NCBI GenBank assembly: GCA_904063045.1
Contig: CAJFCJ010000007.1
Span: forward strand, 4,495,911-4,559,910
DNA from: Dimorphilus gyrociliatus
Lineage: Eukaryota; Annelida; Polychaeta; Dinophilidae
Direction of reading: 5' to 3'
Length of the DNA: 64,000 nt
Both the position numbers and the translations under genes were made by a program. Under the pieces are notes generated by a model. It was not told the origin of the DNA, made no database searches, and was given only the letters and a program-made list of their open reading frames with translations. Positions 1-11,440 of the stretch are shown in pieces (position 1 is the stretch's first letter; each line of letters starts with the position of its first letter).

Positions 1-1572
1 ACAAAAAAAAACAACGAAAAAGAGATGTTTATGGGATATTTTTAGAATATTTTTCTACCTTTGTTTGTTCTATTTTTAATTCTTAATTTAATATTTTATA
101 CTCGAAAATTACTATGTTCCTTTATTGTCTATTTAGTCATTAATAAGGACACTTGTTTTTGGAGATAGAGTTAGTCTATTATGCTCTTTATACAATATTT
201 GTTATAGAAGAACAAATTGAAAAGAAATACATAAATGGTTTAAAAGATTGATTTTATGATATATCAGTACGTTGATTTCTATCCATTTCTTTTTCTAATC
301 TAACCTTTTAACCTTCAATGTGAACATAAAAAGGTTAATGAATTGACTGTAAATGTGTTTGACACAAGTTTAAAGACATTATCATTCAAGATAATCTTGA
401 GATACGGACAATTTTTAAAAGGTTTATTAAGAGTAGAATTATAAATTTTCTTCATTTTTGTCCTATAGATTCTTTTAAAATCAATTAATCATACAAGATA
501 TAAACAATATGAATCAGTCATCAAATTTTCTAAGCAATTCTACCTTCTTTTTCTTCTCTGTACGATTTTTAATGTTTCATATAGGCAAATCACACTCCTA
601 ACTATTCAATGTAGGGAATTTTAACGCCATCTATAATGAAAACACAAAGTAAAGACAATAGAGAAAATTATCATTTATTCTTTAACCTATGTATTGATTA
701 TTGTTATTTCTCTTCTAAAGACTACAACTTTTTGTGTTTTAATTAAAAGGTTGGTAGGTAGGCCTATTCTGTGCAAAAGTATAAAGTTACCTTATTTATA
801 TATAAGAAAGTTATAAACAATGGATAAAAAAAGAAACTAAGTAGATCACTGTTGTATTGATTGATTATAACGGACAAGCAAGTTTCCAATTATTTTCAAC
901 TCAGATAATTACGAAATAATAAGTAAGAATGTACATAGGCATAATTTTTTTTGTGAGTGTTAACCTCCCCTATCCCTCTTTAAAAAAATACAGTATAACA
1001 AAAAAAAACATTCAGTAAGTAAACGCAAACAGAATTAAATGATCAGCATACGTATTGTCTAGCAAACGATAATCGCAAGGAAACAAACGCCATTCGAGTA
1101 CACAAAAAGAAATTGATTAACTGCGACCCTTTCGTGACACTGGTATTGATATTTACATTAAATAACCTTGTACTCGACAAGAGGACATTTGTTACCTGTC
1201 GATTAATTTTGTTTATTTTAAGACTTTTACTCTTTATTTTGACAAGCTGAAGTATCTTTATACACTATTTTTTTCCTAAACATATTAAATACAGTATTTT
1301 ACATTTGTAACTATTTCTGTTACAATAAGCGAGCTTTGTAGTACAAGTAAAAAGCTTTAAACAATGCACATAGGGTAAAGATATACTCTTGAATAAATGA
1401 ATCGTTTGTATGTTACTCCCTTTTTTCCTGTCACTGCTTTTTGTCTTTTTCATTCTTTCTTTTTCTCACTCCTATAAATATTTTATTATCAAAGCATCTA
1501 AATTTATTATACTTTCTTTTATTTATACTGTAATGACGGTATAAAATTCAAAATAAAAACTAAATTGTTTCA
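1..1572. other. Intergenic, 3' of Nup98-96
   Basis: No convincing coding exon is seen on either strand. The stretch is very AT-rich. A short open frame around 1,265–1,453 has no family signature and lies downstream of the Nup98-96 stop, so it is not called. T-rich runs on the plus strand just left of 1,573 would supply AATAAA-type polyadenylation signals for the minus-strand gene. Confidence 0.5.
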
Positions 1573-4500
1573 CTAAACTTCCTTATTCAGAAAACTATTG
1601 GCTAACCGCACGATTTCAGGCTTTGCAGATTTTGACGCGTATTTCTGTTCAATACGACGAGCTAACGAACTGAAAGATATAAGCACAGTTTTAGCTTTAG
1701 CTCTTCTCTTTAATAAGTTTCATGTTATAATATATTTACCTGGATGAGACTTCCGGCAACTTGTAGCTTCCATCTTCCTGTTTTTCTAACATTTCCAATA
1801 CTCGGCTAATATTTCTTGTCCGCTTTCTCATTTCATCTTGAACAAATGCCATGGTTGTGTCGGGTATTGGCATTGACTCTATTCGAGCCAATAAAGAATT
1901 TAAATCATTATTTAATAAATCTAATGAGCAAGTATCCATTTTTTCGCAATTAGCCAATAATTCCAAAGTAGTATTTACATTGACATAATCGTATAATACT
2001 TTCCCAGACTTGGTCCAGCCACATATTTTTCCACCATCTTGAACAGCCTTTTCCAGTTTTTCTAATAATGACCTAACGTAATCAACTTTCGGCTTCCTTT
2101 GAAGAAAAAGTGACTTTGGCGCTACTTTCTCAACTAGTATTTTTTCGCATTCGGTATAAGCCTCAGATTTCAATAGATGCCAACATTCTGCATCAACGTC
2201 TCCCGAAACGCGGGCTTTAATTGCTTTTGCCTGGTGTAGATAACGCTCGGGCAAGTACAAACGATTCAATATAAATTCTTCTTCAGAAGTCCAATCATCT
2301 TCTCCCTTTCCCAGAGTTCCGTGACGTAGAAGAACCTCTTTTATATAACTTTCGCGGCGTCTTTCATTTTCGACGTGAGCAAGAACAAATATTGACCATT
2401 GATAGAGTCCTAAGCCTTCAAGTAGAGATGCATACGATAAATGCAAACGTTCAACAAATATTTCATCTAAATGCCTATATTCTAAACTGTAGAGTGCATG
2501 CCATAAATGCCATGCTAATCTGACGTCCAACGGGTTATTTGTATAGGAATTAGTTGATAGTATATCCGACAATTTGACGCTGGCTTTATCGCAAAAGAGT
2601 TGGAGTAATTGAAAGCGAACATCTTTTGTGGAATGGGACTTGTTTTTTCCGAGATAGTCAGGTACTGGTGGGGCGCAATATGCACCATGCTTTGTTTTTC
2701 CTTGATAAGCCTCCTCGTAAGCCTCTAAACCACTTTTGATTGTATCAGTGCTCTTGCAATAGAACCATAGATGCATGGCAAGACATCTCTTCCAGTCTAG
2801 ATTGTCGCAAACATTAATGGTGCCTCCATTTCCACTCCAAACCATACAACCTGCTAAAGTTGCATATATTTTCAGGTAATCTTCTTCAATGAATAAATCA
2901 GCTTCGGTACGTTGCCAGCAGGCTAATTGTGTCCGAACAAGCTGCTTCACTTTTTCATTAGAACAAGCCTGTGCCAAGATCAAGGCCATCTTAAGGTTTC
3001 CACATTTTATCGCCAAATTGCACGCATTCTGTAACCGTCTTGCGGTCAATTCGGAGAAAATTTTTTTCTCGGAACTGCATTCACTTAGACAGTCAACAGC
3101 GAATTGTTGTAACCATTCAGTTACGTAATCTTTTCGTAGCATTTGAATTTCGTAATCAGTTCTCATATCGTCAATATTTAAGTCAGACCAAAGAGCAACG
3201 CCTAATTTCCAAACTGATGACGAGAGTTTTAATACATTATCATCTTTTACATCTGGCAAAACATTTTGTAAATTATCAGCGTAGGAATGAAGCAAACGGC
3301 TATCCTCTCTAGGTTTCAAGTGAACCAGTCTTTCACCGTTAGTGAAATCAGTAAATTCTAAAGCTGTTTGCAACAAGCATTCCGTTCCAAAAGCTGACAT
3401 TGAATTTTCATCAATCATTTTTACCATATCAACTTTAAAAGGGGTTCCTACTAAAGCATCCTGCATATCAACTAGAGGCCGAATTAAAACGTTTGATGAC
3501 CACCCACATCGAAAAGATCGGCATAAATCATTCACAGATTTTACAATCTGAACAGATTGTTTCCAAGGGACAAACCAAGGATGTAACGAATTTGTTCTTA
3601 TTGTTGGTACAATGTTCTCATCTTCATCTCCCATTGAAGAGGGAATTAAAATTCCTTCTGGTTCTGGTTCTTCATACTCTTCATCCTTTTTAATTTCTTC
3701 AGGTTCTTCCATCAGCTCAGGTGGAGGCTCTATTGATTTTTCATACATCTTAAAATTTCCTCCAAGTCCCGTCGATTTTGGGACAATCTTCAAGGGAGTC
3801 ACTACTATTTTAAAAAGATAACAATTAATTACATTAATATTTTGAAACACTAACAATTTTAACGAAGGTTCAAAAGCAATAATTTATATAAGCTGAGAGA
3901 TAAGAGCCTACATGCTATTCACTTGTCTTTCATGAAATAAGAAATAGAAACCTTTTTCATCCGTTTGCATATTAGTCTCCTCCTCTTCATCGTCGTCGAA
4001 GAACGATGCTTTCATCATTTGAACGTCATAGGCAGATACGCCTAGGCGAACAGCCAACTGATGGCTTATAGGCAGTGTAGAACGTGGTTGAACTTCTATG
4101 TGTAAATCAATTTATTTTTATTAAAATTACAATTTTAAAATATAGAAATAAACAATCAAAAGAGCGAAGAGTAACCTTCTTCAATTTCTTCAACAATTTT
4201 CTTGGCTTCTTCTTCTGCTTTTTCTTTTTCTTTCTCACTTTTCGTTTCAACTACTTCCTTTTCTGCCACTTTCGAGCCAATAACTTCTTTTTTGTCTATC
4301 TTCAGCTTCTTATCAACAACTTCATCTGCTAGATCGTCATCATCATCAGCTAAACCGTATCTAGTGAAATGCTTAACTTCGAAGACCCAGCTACCTGTTT
4401 CTGGTCTATAGTCTAGGAATTTACCATCCATTTTTAGAGTCGCCCTTTCTAGTTTATTGGCATAGCGCATATCCATCAGTCGCTCAAAATCTTTTATAGG

Positions 4501-7142
4501 ACTTTGAGTCGACTTATCAATAGGCCAAACGCCATCTAAGGTAATTTGAGCTCTCTTGTTCAATCCATTGCCTACTTCTGGTTTATTTTCATCATTAGGA
4601 TAAACAGTGACTTCATGTTTTCTGAAGTGAACTAAATCATCCAAATCAAGGCCTGTTATATCTGTTTGTCCATGAAAGTAGACATTTCCATATCCATGTC
4701 TTCCTATAACGAAATTTTCGACAATGCATCTATTTTCACTGTCAATATTGGCAACTAAATCTTCCCATTTTGGATAGGTGTAATAATCACAGCGATTTAG
4801 CTTTAGGCCAGATGGATGAGTTGGACGGGAAAACTGAACTTCAGTTGTTTCTTCGCTCTCAGTTATGTCAAGAACTTTTCTAACTGAAGTATCTAGAACA
4901 TGCAACGATGTATTCATTGATTTTTTTTCTTCAAGTTTTTCATTTTCTTTTCCATTGGCATATGTAGACAGATCAATTGTTGAATCAGCAGGAGATTTAT
5001 TAATAGATAGATTAGGAGTAGAAACACCTCCAGGTACTTTCTTCTTGAGAACTAATTTTTTGACGTCACTTTTCTTTGAAAACACGCTTGCATTTGAAAC
5101 ATCATCTTCCTCTTCCAATCCATCAAAGAGTGAATTACCCGTTGAACTAGAATTTAGAGGTTTTGGGCGAATGCGACTGGTAGAGCGTGGAGTTGAGCGT
5201 CGTCTAGTTGGATTAAACGCTGGCGAAATAGCAGCCTTTTGTGCACTTGGATTAGTTGGTTTCAAAACTTCTTCCTTTTTCTTTGGATCCGCATTCTTTA
5301 AGTTATTAAACAATGGCGAATCACCATAAGGGTTTTGGCTTAACAACATTACTTGCTGCTGCAGCTGTTGCTGAGTATTATTTGTTGAAGCAGCCTGATT
5401 ATTGGTTACAGTATTTGTTCCAAAAGAACCTAAGCTACTATTAAATAAGGATCCACTTGTGTTTCCTGTACCAGGTGCGTTAAAATTAAAGGGTTTTGGA
5501 TTACTGTTATTATTAAATAATCCGCCAGTTGCTCCTGTTGTATTGGTGCCGAATGTACCTAAATTTGATCCAAAATTTGTTGCTGTTGACGTTTGACCAA
5601 AAGATGAACCAAATGATGGCTTCTGACCAGAGAAAAGTCCTCCAGTAGAGGTTGAGCTAGTTCCGAAACCTGAAAAGGATCCCATTAAAATCTCCGATGA
5701 GAGCAATAATGCAGTTAAACGTTTTCCACTTACCTGCTTGGGTTTGATTTTGACCAAATGAAAAACTAGATGCTGTAGTAGTTGGTTTTTGGCCAAACAG
5801 ATTGTTTTGTTGATTTCCTTGATTAAAATTGAATCCTGTGTTTGTATTTGTGCTACCAAAAAGGTTAGTTGAAGCCTGAGTGGTAGTTGTGTTAAATCCA
5901 GTTGGCTATTAAAACGAAATTATAAATGGCAACTAAAGTAACAATGAAACTATGAACCTTTGCTTGACCGAACAAGGATGTACTTGTATTTGTATTCTGT
6001 CCGCCAAACGTGAATGATGGAGCAGATGTAGTTGTTTGACCGAACAAACCTGTACTTTGACCTGTGTGGGGAATAGTTTTTTTTTTTAAGATATTCAAGG
6101 ATTTAAACAAAACATGATGCTTTACTTGTTTGCTGTGGTTGCTGTCCAAAGCTAAAACCTGATGTTGTAGGATTATCTTTTTTGCCAAACAAGCCACTGC
6201 TAGACTGGTTAGAATTAAATCCACTAAAACCTGTAGATGCAGAAGAAGAGGCAAAATTTGAGGTGTTTTGTGCACCGAAGAGAGTGCCGGGTGTGCCACC
6301 TGAGCCAGCAGATTTCCTGTTGGCTTCGTAGTCCTCTGTTCGTAGTTCTTCTAAAGATTTATTTTCATACTCTTTCATAGCGGTTATACATTGGTGTTTC
6401 GTGTTGACGCTTTGTGACACGCTTCCTTTCATCATAGTATCACTTCCGTGTGGAGGATTAAACTTGATAGTTGTTCCGCTTTGACCTCCTCCCGAAAATA
6501 TTCCTCCTGAAGTATTGTTATTGTTACCAAACAAACCACCAGATGAACTTGCCGTATTTGAAGAACCGAATAGCCCACCTCCAGTATTGTTTGATCCTCC
6601 AGTGGTACCAGTTCCTGTGTTACCGAATGCTGTTTCCATAAAAACAATTAGTAAAAAACTACTTTTTAATAGCTTATAAATATTTACAAAATCCTGTGGT
6701 TGAACCAAACATGTTGCCACTTTGATTATTGGTAGAACCAAATAATCCTCCTCCACCTGTTGAACTTGTGCCTCCAGCATTGGTCTGATTTTGAGTTCCA
6801 AAACTTCCAAATCCGGATGAGGTAGTGGTAGTGGAAAAACCGCTACTTCCTCCAAATATACCTCCACCTGAATTTGAATTATTGTTTGTACCGAAAACGG
6901 ATTTATTTTGCTGGCCAAAGGTGGAACCAGATCCAAAAGAGCCTTTTTAGTATAAGACAATTATTGATAACTCTATGGAGATTAATAAAAACTTACTCGT
7001 AGGTGTTCCAAAGCTGTTTCCTCCACCACCAAATCCACTCGTTCCTTTAAATAGCATTTTTGTGAATTTTCAACTTAAAAAATCTTCTTTACTTACCCGT
7101 GGAGCCAAACGAAAATTTGTTGGTGTTATTTGAGCCGAACAT
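1573..7142 (-). CDS. NUP98: Nuclear pore polyprotein Nup98-Nup96, ten exons
   Basis: Precursor of Nup98 (mobile FG nucleoporin, mRNA export) and Nup96 (scaffold of the Y complex). Exons by frame-consistent GT–AG sites: 7142–7097, 7044–6997, 6942–6688, 6629–6126, 6061–5958, 5905–5734, 5669–4176, 4095–3952, 3801–1740, 1669–1573. In order they give an N-terminal FG/GLFG-rich tract starting [14 protein letters not shown], a GLEBS motif (GTTIKFNPP then [13 protein letters not shown]-type residues) that binds Rae1/Gle2 in the family, a second FG tract with LFG and FGQ repeats, and the autoproteolytic domain ending in HFT followed by RYGL. An acidic linker (FFDDDEEE) and the long alpha-helical Nup96 part follow. 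Family members cleave themselves after Phe before Ser or Thr; here the nucleophile is Thr. The start is the first ATG before the FG tract. The gene is intact, with no frameshift seen. Splice sites are unverified by RNA. Confidence 0.95.
4096..4175 (-). promoter_or_regulatory. Retained-intron 3' end for a Nup98-only mRNA
   Basis: After the autoproteolytic domain the frame can splice at a phase-1 donor (exon end 4176) to an acceptor at 4096/4097, joining EEIEE to [14 protein letters not shown] of the Nup96 part. If the 80 bp intron is retained, the frame instead ends within a few codons (GYSSLF, stop at 4156). Two AATAAA-like signals follow on the minus strand within the same intron (about 4,110–4,128). 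This arrangement predicts two mRNAs: full Nup98-96 and Nup98 alone. Animal NUP98 genes are known to make both products. That this intron is the switch here is inferred from sequence. Confidence 0.7.
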
Positions 7143-7295
7143 GATTTACGGAAGTCTCTCACTTACGTCAAGGTCGTCTGTAAAAACAATTTAGACCTTG
7201 TGTTTATATACTTTTGTTATTTTATTTCATATTTTCATTTAAAATTACATAACAAGACTAATGATTCATGATAAACGTGGGTTTTCATATAGCGT

Positions 7296-7320
7296 AAATG
7301 AAACGTTTTCGCGCGCCGAA
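7296..7320. promoter_or_regulatory. Possible E2F-type promoter element of Nup98-96
   Basis: The sequence GTTTTCGCGCGCCGAAG is a rare GC island in AT-rich DNA about 160 bp upstream of the Nup98 start codon. It contains TTTCGCGC, which fits the E2F/DP consensus TTTSSCGC, and a partly palindromic CGCG core. This is a motif match only. Promoter function is inferred from position. Confidence 0.35.
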
Positions 7321-7379
7321 GTGAAAGACCATTAAAACGCAGTTACAAAACAAAATTATTTCCTAATTTTCCAACAGAA

Positions 7380-7690
7380 ATAAAAAAATTATTAGTTTAC
7401 ATGATTCTATTCATTTTTAAAGAATCTTTTCTTTAAATAAAACAATACCGGCGAACTTTACCTTTTGCTTGAATTTCACATCTAGCAAATATGGCGACGT
7501 CTTGCTTTAATACGAAAGAGCTTCCAATTTTTACGATGTCCGTAGGGAATATTTCACCAATAAAATTCGAGTTTCCAGCACATTTATTTGCAATAGCGCC
7601 TTATTTTATGAAATCTTCCCTAATTCTTTAAATTCAAGTTCAGCAAATAAAATTTTTACACAGATGAAGCAACTACATTCCTAGTAGCAA
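7380..7690 (-). other. Block with short open frame; diverged copy near 11.1 kb
   Basis: On the minus strand a 46-codon open frame (about 7,605 down to 7,470) reads AIANKCAGNSNFIGEIFPTD and continues to CEIQAK before a GTAAAG donor-like site. I recognise no family. A degraded relative lies at 10,960–11,260 and preserves the core (EISPLDTTKIGNFF versus EIFPTDIVKIGSSF) but carries a stop. This could be an exon of a small gene divergent from Nup98, or a repeat. No start codon or second exon could be assigned. Confidence 0.35.
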
Positions 7691-7854
7691 ATATTGTATT
7701 GATAGCAAGTATGTAAACATCGAACTATAGACGGTTGTGACAGAAATAAGAATAATCATAATAAAGTTTATGGCTACATAGTTGGAAAGTCATCAGAATG
7801 TTCATGAAACACGGTAGTCAAATAATTTCCTCAAAATAAATTTTAATATAAGAA

Positions 7855-9389
7855 AATAATTAATTCTAATAAATTTATAGAAAAAAGTAAATAATTTGAT
7901 GTTTGATTGTATTAGAATAGTTAAAAACTTATTAAAGGTTTCTGTTGATCAACTGGCAATATATTTTCATTCTCTTTCTACATGTTAAAAGACAGCAATA
8001 GTATTAAAGAAACATTTGACTGGCTTAATTATTACCTTAAATATGTCAACAAACACATACAAATACTTTCTACATTTTTATTGACTAGTTATTAAAAGTG
8101 AACTCTGAATCTTCTCTTATGAGTATTGTGCCTCTTTTTTTCTAAAATTGACAAATTGACAATCCTGCCTTTCGATAGCTTTTCTTATATACCTCGACAC
8201 TTTCAAAGTGAATATTTTTCTACGAGTTTACCAATTCTTTCAAAAGGTAGATGTTACACGTTTCACAATTAATTAATGAATCAGGACTATTTGGATACAA
8301 TGAACATAGTTCTGTTAAACTATTATAAATTACAGCAACACAGGATGTGGCTATTTCACAAAAAAATGCACAATTAATAACTGATCGACTCTTCAACTTA
8401 TCCAGAATTGTTGGTGACGTTGAATCGAACTTCCTTTTCACCAAAACATATATTGGACTTTTCTCTATGAAATTCAACGTGATTAATTTGAATATTAAAA
8501 TATCTATAGAAATTTACCAGGTAATTCTGCTGTTGTTGTTGATGGGACGGCTGTTGTTGTTGGAGCGCTTGTCGTTTCTTTAATGACGAAACAGTAAATT
8601 AGTATAGTTAGAATATAATAAAACACAACCATAATACTCTGAGTTGTAGTTTCTTCGAAGAAAAGCTCCGACGGAGTTGTTGGTGCCATTATTGTTGTAT
8701 CTTCAGTAGTTAGAAATTGTTTTTCCTCAAAATAAACATATTTTTATAATAATTAACATCTTTTATATGTTTAAGTGCTATTATTACTTTTTGGCACATA
8801 ACACCGTTCAAATCAGAGCGATTTTGTTCAACCCAAATTCCATTGGTTACTCCTCCTTGAGATAGTTTCATTGCAAATGCTTCATCTACCTTGGGTACGT
8901 TGCCAGCAAAAAACCAATATAGCAATTTTGTTCCATCGTCGTAACGATTGCGTAATATATAGCCATCGTTTGTTTTATTCTCTGAAATGTTTAAGTGTTC
9001 TATTTATAGAAGAAGAAAGCAGAGCAAACTTACCAAAGTCTCTAACTCCCAACCAGTAACCACTTTTGATATTTGGATTTTGTATCCCTTGTAATAAAGA
9101 TTGCACGTCGGTATTTTCTATCGCCGACTTTATTCTAACCATTGTAAGTCCTTTTGCAGAACAAAACGACCTGAAAGTTAATGTACTTGTTAAAATCATT
9201 ACATCTATCTTCATATTAAACTTACAAAGTATCTTCCCACGTTTTACTTATAGATTGATTTATATAGTAGCAAAAATTTCCAAGAGGTCCTTCCCCCCAG
9301 CCAGTGGCAGTTGGACATTGGCAATCAATTTGAGGATAGAGATGACGAATTAGAAGATAAACCGAGATAAAATTTTTCATCATAATTAA
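7855..9389. repeat. 1.5 kb direct repeat, copy A
   Basis: This block reappears at 16,709–18,243 in the same orientation (offset 8,854 bp) with about four single-base differences seen by eye across roughly 1,535 bp, including introns and 3' flank. It carries one complete C-type lectin/PAN gene. The left border lies at TTAATTCTAATAAATTT and the right border 6–10 bases beyond the lectin start codon, so the two gene copies have different upstream DNA. Confidence 0.95.
8220..9383 (-). CDS. Secreted C-type lectin-like + PAN/apple protein, copy A
   Basis: Six exons: 9383–9226, 9170–9034, 8981–8788, 8725–8638, 8577–8518, 8464–8220. A signal peptide (MMKNFISVYLLI) is followed by a C-type lectin-like domain with an N-terminal loop (CPTATGWGEGPLGNFCYYI), the WLGVRDF beta-strand motif and a final MCQK. 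A Thr/Pro-rich linker (TTSAPTTTAVPSTTT) and a C-terminal PAN-like module with paired cysteines (NCAFFCEIATSC) follow. The usual Ca2+/sugar residues are not evident: WND is replaced by WVE, and the two inner domain cysteines are missing (EAFAM and SDLNG at their places), leaving only the outer disulfide. It is therefore likely a non-classical ligand-binding lectin fold. An alternative upstream Met at 9,458 extends the frame without a better signal. Function is unknown; a surface or immune role is a guess. Confidence 0.85.
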
Positions 9390-9504
9390 CTGACTTGATG
9401 ATTTTGCTCCTCGATTGAACAATGATATTACATAGTGCTTTAAACTGTTTGCATTCATTGGATCAATAAGGATACTCTTGTTTACTTAATAATGGTTAAT
9501 ATAT
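9384..9504. other. Upstream region of lectin copy A
   Basis: About 120 bp lie between the lectin gene and the Tc1 relic. The sequence is unique to copy A and would serve as its promoter. No clear motif is seen. Confidence 0.4.
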
Positions 9505-10560
9505 AAAGTAGTCTGCATAAAAATTGGAACGCCATAAATTTTGATAAGCTGAACACTAAAGATCTTTTTCACAAAGAAAAAAGATTTTTTATTTTATTTT
9601 TTCTGTCTTAAATATTAGATTAAACATAGATATATCTTCTAAATAGAATTTTCTTCCATAATTCCTCCTAAGAGTCGAATTGTGGACCATCATAAACAAG
9701 TTTTTTGGTGAGGTGCCACATGTTCTCAATTGGGCTGAGGTCAGGGCTCTTTGCTGGCCAATCAAGAAGGTAGATGTCATTCATCTGAAAGGCTCTTTTG
9801 TTGTCCTAGCAGTATGGCACCCAGTATTGTCTTGCTGGAAGATGTACTTCCTCCGCATTCTAGCTGATATATTTTCTATTACAGGCAGAACATCTTCACC
9901 CTGAAGTCTTTTTCACCATGATCTGTCCATGTTCTGAAGTCATCAGGGCCACTCAGTGAGAATCTAGCCTCATCGAAGAAAATTACTTTAGACCAGTCTA
10001 GATTATCACTGATCATTTTAAGACAATACATTTTTCTTCTTTTGCAATTGTTGGATGTGTGGTCATGTCTTTGTCTCACTCATTTATACTTGAAATTTTG
10101 TCTTTTCAGCTCCCTCTGAATTGTTGCTATGCTTACATCTACTTTCAATTCCTGTAAAATTTTTCCTGCTATCACCCTTTCCTTATTTATTTTCAATTTC
10201 TTTATTATTCTTTTCATCCTGCCTATGTCTCTCTCTGTAAGTCTCTTTGGACGACCCCTATTCTCCTGTTCTGGTGGATTGCATCATAGAACATTGCTAA
10301 CTGATGATGGTGCCAGCCCCAAAACCCTTGCTGTTGCTCTTAATTTTCCTATTTCCTTATATTTCCTCAGTACAAGATCCCCTAATGTCTTTACTCCACG
10401 TCATAGTTAAATAAATACAAAAAGAATTAACTAATATAATTGAAATTGACAATAATAGATAAACTTAACTTGGAGAATTGAATAAGTCAAAAAAATTTTA
10501 GTTTACAATGTTTTTTTTAATGCCAAACCAGATATCCAGTGTCTGTTCCAATAATTATGA
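9505..10560 (-). mobile_element. Decayed Tc1/mariner transposon
   Basis: A roughly 1 kb relic. Minus-strand fragments include a helix-turn-helix part (SIATIQRELKR, preceded by a GRPKRLTERDI-type stretch), the catalytic-core motif DLDWSKVIFFDEARFSLSG (10,079–9,879) and a degraded LDWPAxSPDLxPIENxW-type region (9,780–9,680). These match the Tc1 transposase family in the right order, but frame breaks and stops separate them. Imperfect inverted ends are suggested by CATAAAAATTGGAAC near 9,512 and CATAATTATTGGAAC on the other strand near 10,550. It is inactive, and the exact ends are uncertain. Confidence 0.8.
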
Positions 10561-11440
10561 AGCGCGGCCAAATAAAGAAAAAATTGATGAAAATTACAAA
10601 AAATATTTTACTAATAATATTCCCAAATATCATCATTTTCTCAATTTTTTTTCAATATTACGTAAATATTACTCTTTATCTATATAAATTTAGACAAAAA
10701 AAACTATTTTCATGGGAAAAAACATTTTTGACTGTTATTTTAAATTTGTCCTATCAAAATTTAGGGTGTTTCAATATTTTTGCAGATTACTATATATATA
10801 TATATATATTTGTATTAGTATTTATATTGAAGGCTGTTCGTAACTTTAAGACATTTTTATTGATTCCAAGAATAATCAATTGAAAGATTTAATAAACTTT
10901 TGATATTGTTTGAAAGTAGAATTTAATAATTTAATGTGCTTGTGATGTAAATAATTAAGAAAAAGATTGATTTCGGATTATTTTTCCGATAGAAATAGAA
11001 AAAATATAGATTTACATTATTTTTTTCATTTTTATAAACTTTTTCTTTAAATAAAAAGTACTGGCTAATTTTATCTTTCAAAGACAGAACCTTTACCTTG
11101 TTATGTAGCGAAAAAGTTTCCAATTTTTGTGGTGTCCAGAGGGGATATTTCAGGAATATATTTGTGAATATAGAGAATGTTGAATATATTTCGTGAAACA
11201 TACCCTATCTCATTGGCGACAAATTCCGTAAACAAAAATTTTACATAGATAAATTTTAGAAAACTATGTAAATTTCCATTATAAAAAGAACTTTAAATGT
11301 AAATTTTAAACTAAAATTTTTGGCTTTTTTTTTCTTTTACTGATGCATCATTGATTCATCAACTTGAAGAGTTTTAAAAAGAAACGTGGGCTTTAACACC
11401 GTATATCCTTATTATCGCTCAGTCTTGAATTTTTGGAAAT
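10561..11440. other. AT-rich intergenic with degraded repeat block
   Basis: No gene is called. Positions 10,960–11,260 hold the decayed relative of the 7.4–7.7 kb block described above. The rest is AT-rich spacer, and about 100 bp immediately before 11,441 would act as promoter of the next gene. Open frames at 10,539–10,883 and 10,923–11,201 are low-complexity Phe/Ile/Tyr-rich shadows of AT-rich DNA. Confidence 0.5.

Noticed and set aside
2889-3821. Several plus-strand frames antisense to the Nup96 exon
   Set aside because: They lie on the opposite strand of a strongly conserved coding exon and have no domain of their own, so they are shadow frames.
4865-5596. Plus-strand frames opposite the Nup98 exon (154 and 64 residues)
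   Set aside because: Ser/Phe- and Val/Pro-rich mirror images of the FG and linker coding; no start context or homology.
6103-6960. A 285-residue minus-strand frame as one protein
   Set aside because: Only its C-terminal part is Nup98. The first portion is the wrong frame across an exon and intron; the real exons are 6942–6688 and 6629–6126.
8347-9353. Plus-strand frames in the lectin copies (repeated at 17.2–18.2 kb)
   Set aside because: They are identical in both copies only because the DNA is duplicated; they run antisense to the lectin exons and lack features.
10539-11201. Frames rich in Phe, Ile, Tyr and Lys
   Set aside because: Composition is that expected from AT-rich spacer; no homology.
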